Of a DNA stretch of 21,922 nucleotides, positions 1 to 6,337 are shown piece after piece. Source of the DNA: JBGOUV01 sp041477815 (GTDB taxonomy: Bacteria; Acidobacteriota; Terriglobia; Bryobacterales; JACQDG01); contig JBGOUV010000061.1 in NCBI GenBank assembly GCA_041477815.1, positions 1 through 21,922 on the forward strand. Direction: 5' to 3'. Under the pieces are notes generated by a model. That model had not been told where the DNA came from. It saw only the letters and a list, made by a program, of their open reading frames with translations, and ran no database searches. Both the position numbers and the translations under genes were made by a program. Position 1 is the first letter of the stretch. Each line of letters opens with the position of its first letter.

Positions 1-69
1 CATCCCGCCCGCCCCGATGGCCGCCACAATTTCGTAAGGTCCCAGATGGACTCCAGTACCTAATGCCAT
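1..69 (-). CDS. Ser/Thr protein kinase, N-terminal fragment (runs off the window)
   Basis: Only the first 23 codons are inside the window. They read MALGTGVHLGPYEI followed by VAAIGAGGM, the start of a Hanks-type kinase glycine-rich loop. ATG at 69-67 is the likely start; a GTG at 87-85 is the only other in-frame candidate before the upstream stop at 96-94. The fragment lies 24 nt downstream of, and in the same frame as, the complete kinase gene that precedes it on the minus strand, and its DNA resembles that gene's own first 69 bases. The two are most simply tandem paralogues in one operon. Nothing can be said about the rest of the protein. Confidence 0.8.
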   Translation of the reverse strand, partial: MALGTGVHLGPYEIVAAIGAGGM

Positions 70-93
70 GGCGCAATTGTAGCGCACCGGACG

Positions 94-2346
94 TTACGGA
101 AAGCGCATCCGCCGCACCAGGTCCTGGTAGCGTGGATGGGACCGAACCGGATCCAGCGTGGGGTCCATCTTCAGCCACACCATCCAGCCAGAGCGTTCCT
201 CGTACGCTTTCTCCAGGCACTCTAGGGCCGCTTCGACCTGTTCCACGCCGAGACAAGCCCACGCCAGCGTATAAGGAGAAAGATAGCGCTGGCGAGAGGT
301 TTCCTTCAGGTTCTCTACCAACTCGAGAGCCTCCGCCCGGCGGCCCAGGGACCAATAGATGCCGGCCAGCGCCGCCGTCGCGGGCGGGAAGCGGCCTTCA
401 TAGGCGGCGATGGCTCTCTGGCAAAAGTTTACAGCTTCCTGACCCATACCTTTTTGCGCGCTCAACAGTCCCAGGTTCATGAGCGGCCAGCCGAGGCTCG
501 GATCGAGCTCCACGGCCTTCTGAAATTCCTCGACCGACTCGTCGAACCGCCGCGCCATATAGAGGTTCAAGGCCGCGTGGAACTGTATAATGGCCGTGAG
601 CGGATCCAGCTTGGTGGCGCGTTCGAGCGAGGTTCGACCTTCCTCCAGGCGCCCCATGGCCGTCAGGTAATTGCCGTACCAGGAGAACGCCATCGAGAGG
701 TTGGGATTCAACGCTGTGGCCCGCAAGAACTCTCGCTCGGCCTCCGCCCAGTTCCAGTCGTAGTGAAAGATCGTGTCGGCGAGCGCCAAATGCGCTTCGG
801 CAAGCTGGTCGTCGAGCTGGAGCGCCTTCAAGGCGGCAGCCTTGGCCCGCGGCAGCGCGTCTTTGGACGGCAGGACGTCGTAGTACCCCAGCAAGCCGTA
901 GCAGTCGGCGAGTCCAGCGTAGGCCAGGGCATAGGCGGGGTCCGTTTGGATCGCCTGCTCGAAATACTCCATGGCCTTGAGGGAGCTGGTCGCGCTGCCT
1001 CGGTACCATTGGTGGCGGCCCTTCAGATAGAGTTGATAGGCGGCGGTGTCTCCGGTATGGCGTTTGCCGAGCCGCTGCTGCTCCTCGACGGTCAGCCGCA
1101 GGCGCAGCTTCTCGACGATCTGGCGGGCGATCTCCTCTTCCACGGCGAAGATGTCGGACACCTTGCGGCTGTAGCGCTCGCCCCAGAGTTGGGCCTCTTC
1201 GGCCGCATCCACCAGCTCGGCTGAGACCACCAGCGTTTCGCCGCGCTGCAAGACCCGCCCGGTCAGCACCGCCCGCACTTTGAGGTCGCGCGCCACCTCG
1301 CCGGTTTCCACCTCGCGACGTTTGTACCGGAAGACGGTATTGCGCGGGACGACACGCAGGCCCGTCAACTGCGACAGGCTGTTGATGATGCTTTCCGTAA
1401 TGCCGTCGCTGAGATACTCCACGTCCGGTTCTGTGCCGGCGTTCGCGAAGGGCAGTACGGCAATCGAATCGATCGACTTGCTCGCCGCCGCTGCGGCCAC
1501 CGGTCCCGAGCTCCTGGCCACGGCTTCGAGCGCATAGCCCAGGTCGCGCGCGGACTGAAAGCGCTGCCGCGGGTGCTTCTCCAAGCAGCGGGAGACGAGC
1601 CGGGCGTACTCGGACGGGGCTTCCGCGTCGCATTCGCCGAGCTCCCGCGGCTCCGCGTTCAGAATGGCGGTCATGGTTTCCGCCGCCGTGGCTCGGGCAA
1701 ACGGCCGGGAACCGGCGACCATTTCGTAAAGGACACACCCTAGCGAGAAGATGTCGCTGGCCGCGTCGGCGCGCTCGCCCCGCACCTGCTCCGGCGACAT
1801 ATACCCCACCGTGCCAAGCACCACGCCGTCCCGGGTCGCCTCAATGGTGGCGGTTCTCGTTTCGGGCAGCTCAATTCGCGCCAGCCCAAAATCAAGAATC
1901 TTGATGCGGCCATCGGCGGTCAGAAAGATGTTCGCCGGCTTCAGGTCTCGATGCGTGATCCCCTTGGAGTGGGCGGCCGCCAGCCCCTCGGCCAGCGCTG
2001 CCCCGGTTTCCACTGCCTTGCGCCAAGCCATGGCCCCACCCACGAGCCTCCCCCGCAGCGTCTCGCCCTCCAGTAACTCAGTGACCACGTAGCTAACGCC
2101 CTGCTCACTACCCACATCGAATATCGCCAGGATGTTGGGATGCGACAGCGCCGCCACCGCCCGAGCCTCCCGCTCAAACCGCGCCAGCGCCTGCGGATCT
2201 TGGGACATCTCCCCCGGCAGCACCTTGATCGCCACCTCCCGCCCCAGCCGCGGGTCCCGCGCGCGATAGACTTCTCCCATCCCGCCGGCACCGATGGCCG
2301 CCAGGATTTCGTATGGTCCCAGACGAGTCCCAGATGGAAGCTGCAT
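94..2346 (-). CDS. Ser/Thr protein kinase with TolB-like and TPR regions
   Basis: Predicted 750-residue Hanks-type (PknB-like) protein kinase. Visible motifs: glycine loop GAGGMGEVY (19-27), ATP lysine K41 in VAIKVL, HRDLKPAN with catalytic D134, DFG with D152, and GYMSPEQ in the activation segment. After the kinase domain (about 10-275) comes a stretch opening with SIAVLPF and continuing with LSDGITESI, matching the TolB/FlgO-like domain common in acidobacterial kinases and transcription factors (about 293-415). The rest (about 430-740) is helical with repeated TPR-like units such as PAYALAYAGLADCY. No transmembrane segment is evident, so it is probably cytosolic. I chose ATG at 2346 because the kinase homology begins right after it; ATG at 2376 would add ten residues. 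The substrate is unknown. It is followed by a second kinase gene. Confidence 0.92.
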   Translation of the reverse strand: MQLPSGTRLGPYEILAAIGAGGMGEVYRARDPRLGREVAIKVLPGEMSQDPQALARFEREARAVAALSHPNILAIFDVGSEQGVSYVVTELLEGETLRGRLVGGAMAWRKAVETGAALAEGLAAAHSKGITHRDLKPANIFLTADGRIKILDFGLARIELPETRTATIEATRDGVVLGTVGYMSPEQVRGERADAASDIFSLGCVLYEMVAGSRPFARATAAETMTAILNAEPRELGECDAEAPSEYARLVSRCLEKHPRQRFQSARDLGYALEAVARSSGPVAAAAASKSIDSIAVLPFANAGTEPDVEYLSDGITESIINSLSQLTGLRVVPRNTVFRYKRREVETGEVARDLKVRAVLTGRVLQRGETLVVSAELVDAAEEAQLWGERYSRKVSDIFAVEEEIARQIVEKLRLRLTVEEQQRLGKRHTGDTAAYQLYLKGRHQWYRGSATSSLKAMEYFEQAIQTDPAYALAYAGLADCYGLLGYYDVLPSKDALPRAKAAALKALQLDDQLAEAHLALADTIFHYDWNWAEAEREFLRATALNPNLSMAFSWYGNYLTAMGRLEEGRTSLERATKLDPLTAIIQFHAALNLYMARRFDESVEEFQKAVELDPSLGWPLMNLGLLSAQKGMGQEAVNFCQRAIAAYEGRFPPATAALAGIYWSLGRRAEALELVENLKETSRQRYLSPYTLAWACLGVEQVEAALECLEKAYEERSGWMVWLKMDPTLDPVRSHPRYQDLVRRMRFP

Positions 2347-2377
2347 ATCGTCCAGGGGAATTCTACCGCACCACAAC

Positions 2378-2389
2378 CTTCGGCCGAAG
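2378..2389. promoter_or_regulatory. Perfect 12-bp palindrome upstream of the kinase gene
   Basis: CTTCGGCCGAAG is a perfect palindrome 31 bp before the kinase ATG at 2346, just upstream of a -10-like TAGAAT on the minus strand (about 16 nt before the ATG). The position would suit an operator, but no regulator is known and short GC-rich palindromes occur by chance. Confidence 0.2.
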
Positions 2390-2501
2390 AACTACTCTTG
2401 ACCAGGCCTCCGTCCAGCCCTCCCCCGCCGGTACCGTGGCCTATCTGAAATTACTGCTCTTTGGACTATCCCTACATGGGTAAACTGAAAGCACTGTTCC
2501 C

Positions 2502-2507
2502 GGAGAA
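2502..2507 (+). promoter_or_regulatory. Ribosome binding site of the Asp-box gene
   Basis: GGAGAA lies 12 nt before the ATG at 2520, with an AT-rich stretch (AAATAAAAAATAAT) between them. The spacing is longer than usual but this is the only purine-rich block nearby. Confidence 0.4.
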
Positions 2508-2519
2508 ATAAAAAATAAT

Positions 2520-3608
2520 ATGGCTCGCGCTGCCTCCCTCCAAGTCTGGGTAGGAACCCGTAAGGGCGCCTTCGCCTTCCGCACCAAGGACCGCAAGAAG
2601 TGGGACGTCGCAGGTCCCTACCTCACCGGCCAGGAAGTGAACCACATCGCTCAGGACCCCCGCGATCCCCAGCGCCTCTACGCCGCCGCCGGAACCTCCT
2701 GGTTCGGCCCCCACCTCCACGCCAGCACCGACGGCGGCAAAACCTGGAAGCTCTCCGAGAGCGGACTGACCGTCCAGGACCTCCCCGGCGCCACTCTCAA
2801 GCGCCTCTGGCACATCGCCCCCGGCGCCGCCGACGAGCCCGGCGTCGTCTACGTAGGCGCCGATCCTGGCGTCCTGTTCCGCAGCCGCGACCACGGCCAG
2901 AACTGGGAACTGGTCCCCGGCCTCTCCCAGCACCCCTCCCGCTCCCAGTGGACCGAGGGCGGCGGCGGCATGATGGTGCATTCCATTCAATGTCTCGCTA
3001 AGGGGCGTCTGATTGTCGGTATGTCGGTCGCCGGCTCGTTTCGCTCCACCGACAGCGGCCAAACCTGGAACCCCTTCAACGGCGGCGTCCTCGCCGACTT
3101 CCAACCCGTGAAGTACCCCGAGGTAGGCCAATGCGTCCACAAACTATTGGCCCACCCCCGCCACCCCGATACCCTGTATCAGCAGAACCACTGCGGCGTC
3201 TACCGCTCCCGCTTCACCGCCAAAAAGTGGACGGATATCTCCCAAGGTCTCCCCACCCGCTTCGGCTTCGCCCTGGCCGTCCCCGCCGCCGAGGACCAGA
3301 CCCTCTTCACCATCCCCATTACTTCCCCCAACGAGCGCTACATCCCCAACGGCAAGCTGCAGGTGGCCCGCACCCGCGACGCCGGAAAGACCTGGCGGCT
3401 CCTAACCAAAGGCCTCCCCCAATCCAACGCCTATGCCCTGGTCCTGCGCGAAGCCATGACCTCCGACGACCGCGACCCCGCCGGCATCTACTTCGGCACC
3501 ACCACCGGCGCCGTCTTCTACACCCGCAGCGCCGGCAATTCCTGGCATGTCCTGGCCGAGCACCTCCCCTCCATCTACTCGGTCTCCGTAGCCACCAGCG
3601 AACCGTGA
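2520..3608 (+). CDS. Asp-box (BNR/sortilin-type) beta-propeller protein
   Basis: Predicted 362-residue protein made of repeated beta-propeller blades with Asp-box turns (S/T-x-D-x-G-x-x-W): STDGGKTW (69-76), SRDHGQNW (122-129), STDSGQTW (176-183), then TRDAGKTW and a degenerate TRSAGNSW near the C-terminus. This is the VPS10/sortilin or exo-sialidase-like propeller fold. The repeats give the fold but not the activity, and sialidase function cannot be claimed. There is no signal peptide, so a cytoplasmic location is likely. The gene is alone on its strand, transcribed away from the kinase gene. Codons are strongly C-ending, like the aldolase and BatA-like genes nearby. Confidence 0.85.
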   Translation: MARAASLQVWVGTRKGAFAFRTKDRKKWDVAGPYLTGQEVNHIAQDPRDPQRLYAAAGTSWFGPHLHASTDGGKTWKLSESGLTVQDLPGATLKRLWHIAPGAADEPGVVYVGADPGVLFRSRDHGQNWELVPGLSQHPSRSQWTEGGGGMMVHSIQCLAKGRLIVGMSVAGSFRSTDSGQTWNPFNGGVLADFQPVKYPEVGQCVHKLLAHPRHPDTLYQQNHCGVYRSRFTAKKWTDISQGLPTRFGFALAVPAAEDQTLFTIPITSPNERYIPNGKLQVARTRDAGKTWRLLTKGLPQSNAYALVLREAMTSDDRDPAGIYFGTTTGAVFYTRSAGNSWHVLAEHLPSIYSVSVATSEP

Positions 3609-3637
3609 GCGTAAGGGAGCGGATAGCTCACCTATCG

Positions 3638-3847
3638 TTAAACCAGCGTCAACTGACCAGTACGAAAATCAATAGTCAGGCTCTGCCCACGAAAGAAGTC
3701 CAGACCCAGGAGACCATCAACGCCTGCACTAGGCGGCAGGGTGTGGCCCAGTACCGGAAACCTCGAGCGTACCTTTTTCAGAGCGTTAATCCTGTCCACT
3801 GCGTGAACGATAATCAGCCCCGCGTGCGGGTCGAAGAAGAAACTCAC
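3638..3847 (-). pseudogene. Retropepsin-like aspartic protease with internal deletion (no catalytic motif)
   Basis: Encodes 69 residues starting at GTG 3847, which overlaps the upstream stop by 4 nt (GTGA). The C-terminal half (FPVLGHTLPPSAGVDGLLGL then DFFRGQSLTIDF) matches the end of small clan AA aspartic proteases usually encoded beside the upstream gene. The N-terminus (FFFDPHAGLIIV) also matches that family. As I recall, family members are about 120-130 residues and carry the catalytic D-T/S-G between these blocks. Here LIIVHAV passes directly into DRINALKKVR and no DTG or DSG is present. The simplest reading is an in-frame internal deletion of roughly 50 residues, leaving a catalytically dead protein. 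The frame is otherwise intact, so it may still be translated. The family assignment is from memory of its motifs. Confidence 0.6.
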
Positions 3848-4071
3848 AGTACGATCGCCGTGCCCGTGGGCATCTTGCCGGTGTAGAGAATCGCGAACCG
3901 CTTGGGCCGCATCTCCACGGCCTTGCGATAGACCTCCTCTCGATCCTTGCCGTGCCAGCGTACCGTGCCGCCTTGGACTTCCAACGCCTCATTGGTCAGA
4001 GGCGCTTCGATCAGGATCCACTCGGACTCGAATTGCGCTTCGATCTGGGCTAAGGTCAGCAGTTCGTCCAT
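3844..4071 (-). CDS. Small conserved hypothetical protein paired with a retropepsin-like gene
   Basis: Predicted 75-residue protein starting MDELLTLAQIEAQFESEWIL and ending YTGKMPTGTAIVL. It belongs to a small family that I recall sitting immediately upstream of clan AA aspartic protease genes in cyanobacteria and Acidobacteriota; no biochemical role is known to me. It has no signal peptide or membrane segment. The start is well supported: AAGGGGA at 4085-4079 is 7 nt before the ATG, and a TATAAT lies upstream. The stop overlaps the next gene's GTG start by 4 nt, which suggests translational coupling. The partner downstream is damaged (internal deletion), so this protein may now act without its usual partner. 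Confidence 0.7.
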   Translation of the reverse strand: MDELLTLAQIEAQFESEWILIEAPLTNEALEVQGGTVRWHGKDREEVYRKAVEMRPKRFAILYTGKMPTGTAIVL

Positions 4072-4091
4072 GGTTCAATCCCCTTGAAAGT

Positions 4092-4117
4092 ATTATAAAA
4101 CGCAACGCGTTTTTCAA
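4092..4117 (-). promoter_or_regulatory. Probable promoter of the retropepsin-pair operon
   Basis: On the minus strand, TTGAAA (4117-4112) and a perfect TATAAT (4097-4092) precede the small hypothetical gene. The spacer is only 14 nt, so the -35 match may be fortuitous. The -10 is well placed, about 20 nt before the ATG, with the Shine-Dalgarno AAGGGGA between. Confidence 0.45.
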
Positions 4118-4175
4118 GCGAGCCAAGCTTTTTCGCCGGCCGTGACTGGCAGGGGTTATGGACTCATCGGCCGCT

Positions 4176-5018
4176 TCAGCGGATCGGGACTTTGATCTCG
4201 GCGCTCGTGTCAGTCACCATCGTCCCGCGAGTCAGGCCGCCGCCGCACTGCGAGAACGGCGCAATACAGTAGGTCCTCCGAAAGGCTAGCGTGGCGTCGC
4301 CCGACGATACTGTCTCCGGTATCCGGAAATTGATCTGATAAACGCCTACCAGCCCGGGAGTCAAACCAGCATAAAGAACTTCAGTTGCCTGCCCGTTCAG
4401 AAGGACCGCGCGCTCCTCCCGGTCCAGATATGACAACGTGGAAAGCGGAACGGAAGGCGCAGGGTACCCGGTCGGGACCGGTGGGTACACGGCGCCAAGT
4501 CCGGTGGCGTAGGCAATGACAAACTCTCCGCCCAACGCCGGGTGGCTAGGTGTGATGAGTGAATAGTCGGCGGCGTGCTGGAGGATGCCGAAACCGCTAC
4601 CATCGCGGAAGAAATCAGCCGGGAATGCCACGAATTCCGTCGCCGCGATGGCCGCTTGGCCCGCTTGGCTTACCTCCACGACGGGCGGCCCGGACAGCCC
4701 TTCCCGAGGAACCTGAAAATTAACCTGTTGATAGCGGCCGAAGTCGGCGACAGCCAGGATCGGCGCCGAAGCACCGCTCACTTTGACCGCAATACCGGCC
4801 AGTTGGAAGGGCAGCGGGAAACTATCGGTGACCACGATCCCGCGAATGCCGGTCAGTCCGGTGCAGAACGCGACACTAAGGCCGCCAGGCTGCGACAACC
4901 CGCGCGTGTAACTCCCGGCCGTAGTGACGACGAGGTTCTCGATTGCCGCGCGCCCGGACCCGGCGGCAAGGGACAGGAATGTGGCGAGCAATACAACCAG
5001 CGCCCGTGCTTGCCACAT
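4176..5018 (-). CDS. Secreted protein with Solibacter C-terminal (TIGR03437-type) domain
   Basis: Predicted 280-residue exported protein. Residues 1-24 form a signal peptide (MWQARALVVLLATFLSLAAG, then a probable cut after SGRA). Most of the remainder resembles the TIGR03437 domain, typically found at the C-terminus of large secreted proteins of Solibacter and relatives: a GLTGIRGI-type strand, APILAV, QVNFQVP, YATGLGAV, LNGQATEVLYAGLTPGLVG and YQINFRIP. Here the domain stands almost alone, with no large N-terminal partner. Its function is unknown. The start was taken at ATG 5018 because the signal peptide begins there; upstream extensions would add arginine-rich sequence and lie beyond the promoter. 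No Shine-Dalgarno is visible, consistent with a leaderless mRNA. Confidence 0.85.
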   Translation of the reverse strand: MWQARALVVLLATFLSLAAGSGRAAIENLVVTTAGSYTRGLSQPGGLSVAFCTGLTGIRGIVVTDSFPLPFQLAGIAVKVSGASAPILAVADFGRYQQVNFQVPREGLSGPPVVEVSQAGQAAIAATEFVAFPADFFRDGSGFGILQHAADYSLITPSHPALGGEFVIAYATGLGAVYPPVPTGYPAPSVPLSTLSYLDREERAVLLNGQATEVLYAGLTPGLVGVYQINFRIPETVSSGDATLAFRRTYCIAPFSQCGGGLTRGTMVTDTSAEIKVPIR

Positions 5019-5024
5019 ATGTTG

Positions 5025-5053
5025 ATTGTACCGGATGCGGCAGCCTGGGTAAA
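5025..5053 (-). promoter_or_regulatory. Promoter of the TIGR03437 gene, leaderless type
   Basis: On the minus strand TTTACC (5053-5048), a 17-nt spacer and TACAAT (5030-5025) match the sigma70 pattern at 4/6 and 5/6. Only six bases separate the -10 from the ATG at 5018, so transcription should begin at or next to the start codon. That explains the missing ribosome binding site. Confidence 0.55.
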
Positions 5054-5100
5054 GGTACGATAGATTGAGCGATGTGTCTTCCCGCCGCCCACCCGAAACC

Positions 5101-6207
5101 TCAAAGCGCCTCCCGAAACAACCCCGCCAACTCCTCCACCGGCCGCCGCACCACCGACTCATTTACCGTCAGCAACACCCGCCCTCCCTCCACCGCCCGC
5201 ACCCCCACTCCCGCCGCCACCAGCTTCTTCTGAAACGTCTTCCCCTCCCCGCCCCGCACCTCCAGCGCCACAATGTTGCTCCCATTAGGCACCCGTTCCA
5301 CCCGAAACCGCCGGTCCTCCCCCAGCCGCCGCAGCAACTCCTCCGACCTCCGCACCGCCCCCTGATACCGTTCCACAAACCCCTCGTGGTAGTGCCGGGC
5401 CACCGCCGCGAACGGCCACACCTGGTTGAGCCCCCCGCCAAACATCCGCCGCGTCTGATACAGCGGGTCCAGCAGCTTCCGCGGCCCCGCCAATATGGCC
5501 CCCGACGCCGCATTGAAGTACTTATAGAGCGATACATACACGGTGTCGAATAACCCCGCGTACTCCCCCACCGCCACGCCGCTGTAGGCGGACGCCAAAT
5601 AGATCCGCGCCCCATCCAGGTGCAGCCGGATCCCCCGCCCCCGCGCATACGCCGCGATCCGCTTCATCTCCGCGTAGTCGAACATCTCCCCCGACTTGCG
5701 CCGCACCGGCGACTCGATCGCGATCACCCCCACCGGCGCTGCTACCCGCCCCCCCTCCGCCCGCCGGATATGCTCCTCCACCTCGTCCAACGTAAACGTG
5801 GCCCGATCCGCCCCCAGCGGGACCAGCGTCAGCCCGCTCAACGTCTGGCAGCAGTCCCCGCAGTCGTTGTAAAGATGGCTCTCGCGCTGGATCAGCACCT
5901 TGCGATCCTGTCCCGCCAGCAGCCGCACCGCCAGGTGATTGGCCAGCGTACCAGTAGGCAGAAAGACCGCGCGTTCCTTGCCCAGCTCCGCCGCAAACGC
6001 CGCTTCCAGCTCGGCCACCGCCCCCTCGTTCGAGTACGAGTCGGCCTTAATCTTCCCCTCCTCCGCCAGCCGAGCCAGCAAACGCGCATAGTCGGCCGGC
6101 GAAAGCCCCAGGCCGTCGCCGGTAAACGTCACCCGCCGCTCCGAGGTCTCCGCTTTGGTGGCGGCGGCCAGCAGCGCGCTGCCGCCCAGTACAGTCCGTC
6201 GTGACAT
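5101..6207 (-). CDS. Threonine-aldolase-like PLP enzyme with Tat signal
   Basis: Fold-type I PLP enzyme of the beta-eliminating lyase/threonine aldolase family; members cleave L-threonine or other beta-hydroxy amino acids to glycine and an aldehyde. Visible motifs, numbered from the ATG at 6210: PTGTLANHLA (85-94, cofactor phosphate region), ESHLY with H112, LHLDGAR with D199 (PLP ring nitrogen), and VSLYKYFNA with K230 as the Schiff-base lysine. The N-terminus MSRRTVLGGSALLAAATKA has the twin-arginine pattern SRRTVL followed by a hydrophobic run, implying export of the folded holoenzyme, which is unusual for this normally cytosolic family. Two adjacent ATGs (6210 and 6207) are possible starts; AGGA lies about 9-12 nt upstream. 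The gene stands alone; its physiological substrate is unknown. Confidence 0.85.
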   Translation of the reverse strand: MSRRTVLGGSALLAAATKAETSERRVTFTGDGLGLSPADYARLLARLAEEGKIKADSYSNEGAVAELEAAFAAELGKERAVFLPTGTLANHLAVRLLAGQDRKVLIQRESHLYNDCGDCCQTLSGLTLVPLGADRATFTLDEVEEHIRRAEGGRVAAPVGVIAIESPVRRKSGEMFDYAEMKRIAAYARGRGIRLHLDGARIYLASAYSGVAVGEYAGLFDTVYVSLYKYFNAASGAILAGPRKLLDPLYQTRRMFGGGLNQVWPFAAVARHYHEGFVERYQGAVRRSEELLRRLGEDRRFRVERVPNGSNIVALEVRGGEGKTFQKKLVAAGVGVRAVEGGRVLLTVNESVVRRPVEELAGLFREAL

Positions 6208-6325
6208 CATGACTAAGATCCTAACACCCGTTCCCGCCGATTTTCAAAATACTTCCCCCATCTTTCCAACCACTTACCTCCGTCCGTACCCCAAAACCCT
6301 TGCCCCCACCCCTTACCATGGAGGT

Positions 6326-6332
6326 AGGAGGG
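6326..6332 (+). promoter_or_regulatory. Strong Shine-Dalgarno site
   Basis: AGGAGGG lies 5 nt before the ATG at 6338. It fixes the start of the GPRTPEGKA-type gene at that ATG rather than at upstream in-frame codons. Confidence 0.6.
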
Positions 6333-6337
6333 CAGCC

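Noticed and set aside
3620..3642. Hairpin GATAG-CTCAC-CTATC between convergent genes as a terminator
   Set aside because: Five-base stem and no T-run on either strand; too weak to annotate.
6155..6337. Upstream extension of the GPRTPEGKA-type gene to 6155
   Set aside because: It would overlap the divergent aldolase gene's start and ignore the strong AGGAGGG 5 nt before ATG 6338; the extension has no conserved features.
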